Shown in pieces: positions 16,391 to 24,290 of a stretch of 64,000 nucleotides of DNA. The translations under genes were made by a program, and so were the position numbers. Each line of letters starts with the position of its first letter. The stretch's first letter is position 1. The notes below the pieces were generated by a model. The model saw nothing but the letters and a program-made list of their open reading frames with translations, had not been told where the DNA came from and did no database searches. The stretch lies in NCBI GenBank assembly GCA_965223485.1, contig OZ244993.1, forward strand, positions 1,550,001 to 1,614,000, read 5' to 3'. Source of the DNA: VXPQ01 sp965223485 (GTDB lineage Bacteria; Bacteroidota; Rhodothermia; Rhodothermales; VXPQ01).

Positions 16391-19300
16391 ATGAAGCATT
16401 TCAACAAGGCCGCCGAGGACTATTTCATTGAGTTGGCGAGATTACGGGCATCGGGCGCCGGGACCGGGGAACGATCAAGCTATACGGCGCTTGCGACGTT
16501 GCTGAACGCCATCGGCGCGACGCTCAAGCCCAAGGTGTTCTGCGTACAGGAACCTGCGGATCAGGGTGCGGGGCATCCTGATTTTGCCCTCTTTTCGGCC
16601 AGACAGATACAAAAGGGACGGCCTAAAAAAGGGCAAGTACCCGAGCGAGGAGTGGTCGAAGTGAAAGGCCCCGATAAGAACCCTTGGCTAATAGCCGAGG
16701 GTTCGCAAGTTGCCAGTTACTGGGATCGCTATCGTCTGGTTCTGGTCACCAATACGTACGAATTCGTATTGGTAGGCGAAGACAGCGCAGGACAACGAAA
16801 AACTATTGAGGCTTTTGCGCTGGCTGGCAGCGAGGACGAGTTCAACCGGTTGCTTGGAACTCCCCGGGCCTTCGCTCGCAAAGCAGGCGTAGGACTCGGA
16901 GAATATCTTGCCCGGGCACTATCGCACCGGGCGCATATTGTTGAGCCGAAGGATTTGGCATGGTTACTTGCCTCGTATGCTCGCGATGCGTTGAGGCGGG
17001 TAGAATCGGCGGGAGATACGTCGGCGCTTGTATCGATTCGCTCAGCCTTGGAAGAGGCGCTGGGCATACAGTTTGAAGATGAGCGTGGCGAGCACTTTTT
17101 CCGATCAACCCTTATCCAAACATTGTTTTATGGTGTCTTCTCTGCCTGGGTGTTGTGGGCGCGGCAAAAGAAGCGGCCTACCGGAGCATTTAATTGGCAC
17201 GAAGCGGTCTGGCATTTACGCACACCTGTACTCGAGGCCTTGTTTCGGCAGTTGTCCAGTCGAACGCATTTGCAATCGCTGAATCTTGTAGAAGTACTTG
17301 ACTGGACGGCGGCTGCACTGGATCGCGTAGCACGGGATGAATTCCTGGCTCGCTTTGGGGAGGGCGAGGCCGTCCCGTATTTCTACGAGCCGTTTCTCGA
17401 AGCCTTCGATCCCAAGCTGCGCAAACAGTTGGGCGTCTGGTACACGCCCACCGATGTAGTGCGCTACATGGTTGCACGGGTAGACAAGGCGCTCAAGGAC
17501 GATCTCGACATTGCCGAGGGGCTGGCTGCGGAAAATGTCTATGTGCTGGATCCGTGCTGCGGCACCGGAGCCTATCTGGCGGAAGTGCTGCGTCGCATCG
17601 CTACCAATCTGGAAAATCGGGGCTTGGGTGCGCTTACTGGTGCACGGGTCAAGCAGGCGGCGACCGAGCGCGTATTCGGTTTTGAGATCATGCCCGCACC
17701 TTTTGTCGTGGCGCATTTACAGGTAGGTCTGACCATGCAGGAGTTGGATGCGCCGCTTGCCGATGACGCCAACGAACGTCCTGGTGTATTTCTCACCAAC
17801 GCGTTAACAGGTTGGGAGCCGCATGCAACGAAGCCGAAACCCATTGCTTTTCCGGAACTGGAGGAGGAACGTGAACGGGCCGAAAATGTGAAGCGGAAAG
17901 CCCCAATACTGGTGATTTTGGGTAATCCGCCCTACAACGGTTTCGCGGGCATGGCTGTGGAGGAAGAGCGTACGTTGTCCGATGCCTACCGGATAACCAA
18001 TCGCGTGCGGCGCCCCGAAGGCCAAGGATTGAATGATCTCTATGTGCGTTTCTTCTGCATGGCGGAGCGCCGCATTCGTAAAGACCGGGGAGTGGTTTGC
18101 TTCATTTCCAACTATTCCTGGCTGGCTGGATTGTCCTTCACGGGAATGCGGGAGCGTTTTCTGGATGTGTTCGATGCGATACGGATCGATAATCTACATG
18201 GCGACCGCCGAATATCAGAATATGCACCCGATGGGCGAACCAGCGAAACGATTTTCGCGATTCAAGGACAATCGCCCGGTATCAAGGTCGGAACAAGCAT
18301 CGCTCTGCTTTCCAGATCGGGAGCTGCTATTAATACTTCAGTAAGTGGATGCGTCCAGTATCGAGATTTCCATCAGGCGAAAGCTGATGAAAGGCGGCAA
18401 GCACTGTTGAAGAGTCTTGACACTTCCGAGATTGATGCTGGCTATGAGAGATTGGAACCTGATTTGCGACTGGGATTGCCGTTCAAGCCGACACCAGTGA
18501 GCGAAGACTGGTTCGACTGGCCGGCGCTGCCGGATCTGTTTCGGGAGTCGTTTCCGGGCGTCAAGAGTGGCCGGGATCCGTTTGTTGTCGATATTGATTT
18601 GAACCGTCTGAAGGGACGGATCGAGGACTATTTTGATGCAAATCTGAGCCATGAGGAGATTAGACGCCGCTATCCAACTGCAATGCGCAACCCGCGAGAG
18701 TACGATGCTCGCACCGTACGGGACACGCTTCTCATGCACAGTGGTCCTACAGACAGTGGTTTTCTCCGCTATGCCTTTCGTCCCTTTGACAACCGTTGGC
18801 TTTATTGGGAGGATAGAGCCAAACTGGTTGATCGCCCACGTCCAGAATACAAGCCGCATGTGTTTGAGGGGAATATGTGGTTGTCAACTGCACAGCACCT
18901 TCGGAAGGGCGAGCAAGAACCGCAGACGTATTGCACGGGATATATCGCTTCTCTACACCTTATAGAGCGTGGCGCCAACATGTTTTCCGCCTATCTACGA
19001 GGCGACGATTTCGGGACCGGCGGCAACGGAGGAATAGAGCGCCGTCCCAATCTGTCCTATATCGCGCAACGTTATCTGCAACGTCTCGGTATGGGGGTAG
19101 AAGACCTTTTCCATCACGTTCTCGCCATCCTTCACGATCCGGCTTACCGGGAAGCCAATGCCGGAGCGCTCAGGATGGAATGGCCGCGTATCCCGCTATT
19201 GGACTGGCCCGACGGAAATGCCGCTGACGCGGCGAAAATGCTTGTTGCATCGGCGGCACGCGGGCGCGAATTGGCCCGACTGCTTGATACCGACACACCG

Positions 19301-19753
19301 GTTCGGGGTGTTACCCACGGCGCGTTGCGCCCGGAGATCGCTGCCCTCGCTGTGCCCGCCACTACCGGTGGCCATAACATGACCGGAGACGACTTTGCCC
19401 TGACAATGGGTTGGGGGCATTTCGGACAAGGCAGCGTCGTGATGCCCGGCTCGGGCCGTACTACCGAACGGCCTTATACGCCGGAAGAGCGCGCCGCTCT
19501 TGGAGATACTGTCGTAGCGTTCAACGAATCAACCTTTGATATCTACCTGAACCACCACGCCTATTGGCGCAACGTTCCCGCTTCTGTATGGAACTACAAA
19601 TTGGGCGGCTACCAAGTACTGAAGAAATGGCTTTCCTACCGGGAACAGGATGTCCTTGACCGCCCCTTAAAACCACAAGAGGTTCAGCACTTTACCGATA
19701 CAGCACGGCGGATCGCGGCCATAATACTGCTCACGTCATCTTCCCTTTCGTAA
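16391..19753 (+). CDS. Type ISP-like single-chain restriction-modification enzyme (N6-adenine methylase)
   Basis: 1120 residues. The N-terminus carries a PD-(D/E)xK nuclease signature: GHPDFALF (about residue 61) and GVVEVKG (about 89). A helical region is followed by a class gamma N6-adenine methyltransferase with motif I DPCCGTGAYLAEVL (about 388) and motif IV ILGNPPYNGF (about 512). The C-terminal ~500 residues match the target-recognition and type ISP-specific regions (RYAFRPFDNRWLYWE, IPLLDW, LNHHAYWRNVPASVWNYKLGG). There is no SF2 helicase between nuclease and methylase, unlike classical 1500-residue ISP enzymes. It would both methylate host DNA and cut unmodified DNA. It stands as a single-gene system, beside RhuM, DUF2283, DUF6338 and Fic genes. 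Confidence 0.85.
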   Translation: MKHFNKAAEDYFIELARLRASGAGTGERSSYTALATLLNAIGATLKPKVFCVQEPADQGAGHPDFALFSARQIQKGRPKKGQVPERGVVEVKGPDKNPWLIAEGSQVASYWDRYRLVLVTNTYEFVLVGEDSAGQRKTIEAFALAGSEDEFNRLLGTPRAFARKAGVGLGEYLARALSHRAHIVEPKDLAWLLASYARDALRRVESAGDTSALVSIRSALEEALGIQFEDERGEHFFRSTLIQTLFYGVFSAWVLWARQKKRPTGAFNWHEAVWHLRTPVLEALFRQLSSRTHLQSLNLVEVLDWTAAALDRVARDEFLARFGEGEAVPYFYEPFLEAFDPKLRKQLGVWYTPTDVVRYMVARVDKALKDDLDIAEGLAAENVYVLDPCCGTGAYLAEVLRRIATNLENRGLGALTGARVKQAATERVFGFEIMPAPFVVAHLQVGLTMQELDAPLADDANERPGVFLTNALTGWEPHATKPKPIAFPELEEERERAENVKRKAPILVILGNPPYNGFAGMAVEEERTLSDAYRITNRVRRPEGQGLNDLYVRFFCMAERRIRKDRGVVCFISNYSWLAGLSFTGMRERFLDVFDAIRIDNLHGDRRISEYAPDGRTSETIFAIQGQSPGIKVGTSIALLSRSGAAINTSVSGCVQYRDFHQAKADERRQALLKSLDTSEIDAGYERLEPDLRLGLPFKPTPVSEDWFDWPALPDLFRESFPGVKSGRDPFVVDIDLNRLKGRIEDYFDANLSHEEIRRRYPTAMRNPREYDARTVRDTLLMHSGPTDSGFLRYAFRPFDNRWLYWEDRAKLVDRPRPEYKPHVFEGNMWLSTAQHLRKGEQEPQTYCTGYIASLHLIERGANMFSAYLRGDDFGTGGNGGIERRPNLSYIAQRYLQRLGMGVEDLFHHVLAILHDPAYREANAGALRMEWPRIPLLDWPDGNAADAAKMLVASAARGRELARLLDTDTPVRGVTHGALRPEIAALAVPATTGGHNMTGDDFALTMGWGHFGQGSVVMPGSGRTTERPYTPEERAALGDTVVAFNESTFDIYLNHHAYWRNVPASVWNYKLGGYQVLKKWLSYREQDVLDRPLKPQEVQHFTDTARRIAAIILLTSSSLS

Positions 19754-19802
19754 GCCACTTGACATTGACCACACTACTGTAAAGCCGTGTGAATTGCAAG
19801 GC

Positions 19803-19949
19803 TTACTTCTTTTTAGGCGGAGGAGGAGGTGGTGGAGGTGGTTTTATCGCAACAGTGGCTTCGGGAGGTGGGGGGCCTGCTCCGAAATCTGTACTTTCTG
19901 AAGCATCGGAAGATTTTGGATTCGCAGGATGTTTTTGTTTATTTGCCAT
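19803..19949 (-). CDS. Polyproline-tailed microprotein A (48 aa)
   Basis: A 48-residue ORF starting 3 bases after the stop of the DUF6338 gene on the same strand (TAG CTA ATG). It opens MANKQKHPANPKSSD, has an internal PPPP, and ends in nine consecutive prolines plus KKK. No signal peptide or membrane segment is visible; the N-terminus is hydrophilic and probably disordered. It is a paralogue in architecture of microprotein B at 21723-21860. Conservation of the architecture in two copies around one gene supports real coding. Function is unknown; proline tails commonly mediate protein binding. Confidence 0.6.
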   Translation of the reverse strand: MANKQKHPANPKSSDASESTDFGAGPPPPEATVAIKPPPPPPPPPKKK

Positions 19950-20118
19950 TAGCTACTCCGCAGATTGTTCTTGTTTTACGGGCACTTGGGGAAGGAACTC
20001 CACCATTTCGACTTCCGAGACGGAGACAAGAATAGCGGTGACCCCCGTTATTGGTTTTCTCTTATTCCCTACTAGCCATTCGCCTTCTTCAATCAGAAAA
20101 TGACCTTCTTTGGGACGA

Positions 20119-21069
20119 CTAGGTGTGTAAACCCACCACGTTGTTCAGTGGAATATTGAGGGATTGGATAGGCGTTTGGTATTCCAAGCTGGCGTGTGGT
20201 CGATGCCAATTGTATCGGTGCAGCCAGCGGGGGAGGTACTCGCCGCGCTGTCCGGAGTTGTCGTAGGCGCGTGCATAGGCCCATTCGCGCAGCGCGGTTT
20301 GGATGAAGCGTTCGGCTTTGCCGTTGGTTCGCGGGGTATAGGGCCGCGTTCGGATGTGTTTCATTTTGAGTTGTCGGCACAGTTTTGCGAAGCGTTTCGA
20401 GCGGTAGCAGGAGCCGTTGTCGGTCATGACGCGGGTGAAGGCGACTCCGAGTGTTCGGAAGTAGCGCAGGGTGTCGACGAGCGCGCTACAGGCGCTTAGA
20501 GCGGTCTCGCCGGGCTGGATGCAAGCGAAGCTCACTCGCGAATGATCGTCGATGGCCACATGCACGTATTCCCATCCGGCTCCTGCGGAGTTCTTTCGTC
20601 GGTTACCGGTGACCCGATGGCCCGGACGCACGAAACGCCCCAGCCGCTTTACGTCCAGGTGCAGCAGGTCGCCCGGATTCGGGTAGACATAACGGCAAGA
20701 CGCAACCGGAGGGTCCAGATGGGACAATCGGTTCAATCCGGCTTGCTGGGCTATCCGGGCCACTGTGCTGTGCGCCACCGCGGTTCTTCGGCTAATCTCG
20801 CGATAGGTGCATCGGGCGCGGCGAAGGGCCAGGATTGTCTCCCGTTGCGCCTCCGAGGTGCGATGCGGGCAGTTGACAGGACGCGAAGAACCGTCCCGGA
20901 GACCTTCTCGTCCCTGCGCGCGATACCGGGCCAGCCACTTGTAGGCCGTGCGTACGCTGACCCCTGAGGCCTGCGCGGCTTCCTCGACGCGAAGCCCCTC
21001 GTTAACGATGCGGCAAACCAGAATCTCTCGACCTTTCGGCGTCAATCGGGCATTCTTGTGAATCTTCAT
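20119..21069 (-). CDS. IS481-family transposase
   Basis: 316 residues from the ATG at 21069, which is preceded by AAGGAG with an 8-base spacer, a rare good Shine-Dalgarno here and the reason for choosing it over the longer frame starting at 21129. The N-terminus is a helix-turn-helix (GLRVEEAAQASGVSVRTAYKW) followed by a second HTH. The rve integrase core shows HLDVKRLGRF, YVHVAIDDHSR, MTDNGSCYRS (second catalytic Asp) and RPYTPRTNGKAERFIQT with the catalytic Glu. The stop codon TAG is not inside the element: it is supplied by the duplicated target (CCTAGT), so the protein end depends on the insertion site. Confidence 0.93.
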   Translation of the reverse strand: MKIHKNARLTPKGREILVCRIVNEGLRVEEAAQASGVSVRTAYKWLARYRAQGREGLRDGSSRPVNCPHRTSEAQRETILALRRARCTYREISRRTAVAHSTVARIAQQAGLNRLSHLDPPVASCRYVYPNPGDLLHLDVKRLGRFVRPGHRVTGNRRKNSAGAGWEYVHVAIDDHSRVSFACIQPGETALSACSALVDTLRYFRTLGVAFTRVMTDNGSCYRSKRFAKLCRQLKMKHIRTRPYTPRTNGKAERFIQTALREWAYARAYDNSGQRGEYLPRWLHRYNWHRPHASLEYQTPIQSLNIPLNNVVGLHT

Positions 21070-21154
21070 TCGGCGCTCTCCTTGACTTTCAGTTCGGATA
21101 TCCCTAATAAATTCGGGCGTCAGGATCAAATGAACAACCTATTGAGAGGTCACA
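20124..21154 (-). mobile_element. IS481-family insertion sequence (1031 bp) with 6-bp target duplication
   Basis: Ends were set from the repeated target ACTAGG, present at 20118-20123 and 21155-21160. Both termini begin TGTG, and their inner parts share GTTGTTCA about 17 bases in (left TGTGTAAACC..., right in reverse complement TGTGACCTCTC...), giving imperfect inverted repeats of about 25 bp. The single transposase gene fills the element on the minus strand. The intact frame and clean duplication indicate a recent insertion into the DUF6338 gene. Confidence 0.9.
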
Positions 21155-21722
21155 ACTAGGCCATTCTGTAGGCCAGCCATAAAGACGTCTTCCGCCATTC
21201 AGATGTAACACAACGTAGCAATTCGAAAGCCTGGAGAAGGCAGAATACCATTCCGATGGGTAGGAAGTCTCTTTGGTAAAATTCCAATTTCGAAGACGAC
21301 AATGGATTGTATCATTATTCATAAGATAGACAGTTGACAGACCGAGTATTATGGCAAAAATAAATGATACAGAAAATACCAAAGATGTGTTCCATGAATC
21401 TATTTCAGTTATAGTACCAAGGATCCAATCAATTATAGTACCGATAACCCAAAACATAGTAGATATAATTATAGTAAAAATAGCAGCTTGGATAATTTGT
21501 TCGAATTCACTAGGTCGTGGATGTGAAGTGAATAAATAAAAAACACTAACAGTCACAAATCCCGGTAAAATAAACAACAAGAATTTTATAGATTCTTCGG
21601 AAAATAACCAATCCATATTTTTGTCCAATATTTTATATCATTATAATGCTAACTAATCTGAAATCGACATTGGTGATCAAATACGATGCTGTTTTCTCTA
21701 TCACTGCGTAGATGACACACCT

Positions 21723-21860
21723 TTATTTCTTCGCCGGCGGCGGCGGCGGCGGCGGCGGTGGCGGCTTTGTCGTATTAGCATTGTTATGTGATAAACCTCT
21801 GGTCGAAGTGCTTTCTGTAATCGGTTGACGGCCAGGAGGAGGATTTTGTTCTTTAGCCAT
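21723..21860 (-). CDS. Polyproline-tailed microprotein B (45 aa)
   Basis: A 45-residue ORF upstream of, and on the same strand as, the DUF6338 gene. It begins MAKEQNPPPGRQPITES and ends in ten consecutive prolines then AKK. Length, MA(N/K)(K/E)Q start, hydrophilic middle and oligo-Pro/Lys tail mirror microprotein A at 19803-19949, although the codons of the tails differ (CCG-rich here, CCT/CCA-rich there), which argues against a simple recent duplication. It is separated by about 100 bp of AT-rich DNA from the DUF6338 start. Function is unknown. Confidence 0.6.
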   Translation of the reverse strand: MAKEQNPPPGRQPITESTSTRGLSHNNANTTKPPPPPPPPPPAKK

Positions 21861-22129
21861 GATGTCTACTTTTTTGGATTTTGAGAATATGCGCCCGCTT
21901 CCTTAGCCATGTTTCCATTGCCAGTCGCAACGAGTTATAGCTAATGTGCTCCTGAGCTGGTTCCTTTAAAAAAAAATTCTTTTCGGAGCATTTCCTCACC
22001 CGGAACCACGCTTGCCCTGCTCCGTCCCAAGCCTCATCATACCGTTGCCTATCCCATTCTGCCGGCCTGCGGTATGACCGGGGATAGGGCGCCGCAGAGA
22101 AAACGTATACGCAATGTAGAGGAAGTTCG

Positions 22130-23245
22130 ATGCCGCCCGTACACTACCAGCAAGGAGGATTTCCGCCCGAAGATCGGCTGGACTGGCCGAAATTAATCCC
22201 GCTGATCGGCCCCGCTGCCGCTGCCGTTGCGCGTTATGACGGAGTACTTGCAGCTATCCCGAACCCCGATGTGTTGCTGTCGCCGCTGACCACGCAAGAG
22301 GCAGTGCTGTCGTCTAAAATCGAAGGCACGCGGGCCACGATAGGCGAAGTCCTGGAGTTCGAGGCCGGGCAAAAGGTGGATTCGCCGGAACTCCGCAACG
22401 ACATCGAAGAAATCCTCAACTATCGCGTGGCTATGCGCGGTGCGGCGAAGATGTTGCAGGAGTTGCTCCTCTCAATGCGGGTTGTTCTTGAGGCGCATCG
22501 GGTGTTGCTGGACGGGGTCCGTGGCCGCAACAAGGGGCCCGGCGAACTGCGGCGCATTCCCAACTGGATCGGAAGACCTGGATCCACGATGGAGAACGCT
22601 ACCTATGTTCCCATCGGCGCAGATCAATTACCCGAGGCTATGTCCCGGTGGGAACGCTATATCCACGAGGATGCGCCGGATCGGCTCATTCAACTCGCCA
22701 TCCTGCATGCGGAATTCGAGGCGCTGCATCCGTTTCTGGACGGCAACGGGCGCTTGGGGCGTATGCTGGTACCGCTGTTTCTATGGCAACATAGCCTTAT
22801 TCGCCAACCTGTGTTCTATATCAGCGGTTACTTCGAGGCGCGACGGGAAAGTTATTATGAAGGACTGCTTGCGATTTCTCGCGACGACAATTGGACAGGC
22901 TGGTGCCAACTGTTCCTTGAGGCGGTGCGATTTCAGGCGGAAGATAACTTGACGAAGGCGCAGGGAATTCTTGACCTGTATGAGAAAACGACACGGCGAC
23001 TTAATGTCCTTACCCGTTCTCCGAACGCCATGGATGCTTTGCGCTGGTTGTTCGGACGCCCCATTTTCAGGAGTGCGGACTTTGCTGCGACTGCGGGTCT
23101 GCCGAGGCGGACGGCACAGCGACTGCTTGGCGTGTTGCATGAGGAAGGTATCCTGCGGCAAATCACTACGGGCAACGGTAGGCGGGCAACCATTTTTGGT
23201 TTTCCGGCCCTTCTGAACCTTGCAGAAGGGCGAAAGGTGCTCTGA
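22130..23245 (+). CDS. Fic-domain protein (probable AMP-transferase) with N-terminal inhibitory helix
   Basis: 371 residues. The Fic core motif HPFLDGNGRLGR (about residue 201) carries the catalytic His and the nucleotide-binding loop. Near residue 63, SSKIEGT matches the (S/T)xxxE(G/N) auto-inhibitory motif, so this is a class II Fic enzyme kept off by its own N-terminal helix. The C-terminal ~80 residues form a winged-helix-like region (FAATAGLPRRTAQRLLGVLHEEGILRQI). Such proteins attach AMP to Tyr, Thr or Ser of target proteins. It is monocistronic, beside the defence-like genes, with no visible partner antitoxin. Confidence 0.9.
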   Translation: MPPVHYQQGGFPPEDRLDWPKLIPLIGPAAAAVARYDGVLAAIPNPDVLLSPLTTQEAVLSSKIEGTRATIGEVLEFEAGQKVDSPELRNDIEEILNYRVAMRGAAKMLQELLLSMRVVLEAHRVLLDGVRGRNKGPGELRRIPNWIGRPGSTMENATYVPIGADQLPEAMSRWERYIHEDAPDRLIQLAILHAEFEALHPFLDGNGRLGRMLVPLFLWQHSLIRQPVFYISGYFEARRESYYEGLLAISRDDNWTGWCQLFLEAVRFQAEDNLTKAQGILDLYEKTTRRLNVLTRSPNAMDALRWLFGRPIFRSADFAATAGLPRRTAQRLLGVLHEEGILRQITTGNGRRATIFGFPALLNLAEGRKVL

Positions 23246-23450
23246 TGCGTGTGCGCGGCATCCACATCTTGCGCCATATCTGCGATGTATTGGCGCTCTC
23301 AATATTCTTATGTGCCACACATGGCGCATAAATTTGCCACTACGCCAAAAAATACATTTTGTGGCGTGCAAAATCATTTGCGCGACACATGTGGCGCATT
23401 AATTTCGTTACGTGCCAAATTATATGATTTTTGGCGCAAGGGCCCATTTG
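23241..23450. repeat. Degenerate ~70-bp direct repeats downstream of the Fic gene
   Basis: Blocks 23311-23380 and 23381-23450 align at a period of 70 bp, sharing ACA, TGGCGCAT(A/T)AATTT, TGCCAAA/CGCCAAA, TTGGCG/GTGGCG and a terminal CATTTG. A weaker third copy may precede them (23241-23310), and a partial copy follows. The 281-bp gap to the next gene holds no gene I can support. The repeated TGGCGC element could be a protein-binding array or a decayed repeat. Confidence 0.5.
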
Positions 23451-23526
23451 CCGGACACTTGTGACCGTCAAACCGTTTTATCGGTCACCTTCCGCCTGAT
23501 CTGTCCTGAAACCCTCATCCGTTATT

Positions 23527-24177
23527 ATGAAACTCCAGTCTGCTTCCTACTCCCCGGACGAGGCGATCGAGCGCGCGCAGCGCTTCGCGGAAGATATGGT
23601 GCGCCGCCGTACCGTCCGCCATTTCGATTCCCGGCCTATCCCGGACGAGGTGCTCGACGCCGCGTTACTCGCTGCGGCCTCCGCACCGAGTGGTGCGAAT
23701 CGCCAGCCGTGGCGTTTCGTGGTGGTTCGCGACGCGGGGATCAAGTCCAGAATCCGCGTGGGGGCGGAAGCCGAGGAGCACGAATTCTACAACCGGCGGG
23801 CTACCCGCGAATGGCTGGAAGCGCTGGTCCCGTTCGGGACGGACGAAAACAAACCGTTCCTCGAAGAGGCCCCTGTGCTCATCGCCATCTTTCTCGAACG
23901 CTATGGACTGGGCAAGGACGGCAAACGCATCAAGAATTACTACACGTCGGAATCTGTGGGCATTGCCACCGGCTTTTTGATCGCGGCCCTGCATCATGCC
24001 GGCGTCGCCACCCTTACGCACACGCCCAGTCCGATGGGTTTCCTGAACGAGATTCTGGACAGGTCTCGCAACGAAACCCCGTTTCTACTGCTGGTAGCGG
24101 GATATCCGCGCGAGGACGCCGAGGTGCCCGACATCGAAAAGCTGCCGTTCGATACGGTGGTCCGTTATATTGGCTGA
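23527..24177 (+). CDS. Nitroreductase-fold flavoprotein, iodotyrosine-deiodinase-like
   Basis: 216 residues with the FMN-binding nitroreductase pattern: RRRTVRHFDSRPIP, ASAPSGANRQPWRFVVV and YYTSESVGIATGFLIAALHHAG. Beyond the generic family it resembles the iodotyrosine deiodinase branch. The lid segment EEHEFYNRRATREWL followed by GTDENKPFLEEAPVLIAIF keeps the Glu, Tyr and Lys that grip the amino-acid moiety of halotyrosines in characterised members. The C-terminus LLLVAGYPREDAEVPDIEK also matches. Reductive dehalogenation of halotyrosine is therefore a reasonable inference. The gene is followed by an esterase gene 113 bp downstream. Confidence 0.82.
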   Translation: MKLQSASYSPDEAIERAQRFAEDMVRRRTVRHFDSRPIPDEVLDAALLAAASAPSGANRQPWRFVVVRDAGIKSRIRVGAEAEEHEFYNRRATREWLEALVPFGTDENKPFLEEAPVLIAIFLERYGLGKDGKRIKNYYTSESVGIATGFLIAALHHAGVATLTHTPSPMGFLNEILDRSRNETPFLLLVAGYPREDAEVPDIEKLPFDTVVRYIG

Positions 24178-24290
24178 CCGCCGCCCAGGCATTGTGTCCT
24201 TATCCGTATTTTTTAGGGCGCGTCCTGCTGCGCAGATTGTTTTTCCGGGAAACCGGGCTCGAACCTCTGTCGAACTTTTCTTTTATCCCG

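Larger units (their letters stand above)
19953..21616 (-). pseudogene. DUF6338 membrane protein gene, split by an IS481-family insertion
   Basis: The 5' part runs 21616-21155 and the 3' part 20117-19953. Removing the element and one 6-bp duplication restores one frame exactly, giving GRRLYGWPTEWPSRPKEGHF across the join. The repaired protein is about 208 residues (212 if the TTG at 21628 is used). It has three hydrophobic helices (starting near LLFILPGFV, AIFTIIIS and SLVFSVSFIFAI), then a cytosolic domain with YVVLHLNGGRRLYGWP and LIEEGEWLV. This order is the DUF6338 pattern; the family has no known function. GC is far below that of neighbouring genes, suggesting recent acquisition. As sequenced, the product would end after WPSCDLSIGCSFDPDARIY. 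Confidence 0.72.

Noticed and set aside
16211..16399. 62-codon minus-strand ORF between DUF2283 and the type ISP gene
   Set aside because: Would be a convenient DUF4258 partner, but the sequence lacks that family's pattern and overlaps the start of the large gene; not supported.
19789..20103. Glycine-rich plus-strand ORF (poly-Gly run near its start)
   Set aside because: The poly-Gly run is the antisense of the polyproline tail; the minus strand gives a coherent small protein directly after the DUF6338 stop.
23311..23450. Possible CRISPR-like array
   Set aside because: Units are adjacent 70-bp degenerate copies with no spacer-repeat alternation and no cas genes nearby.
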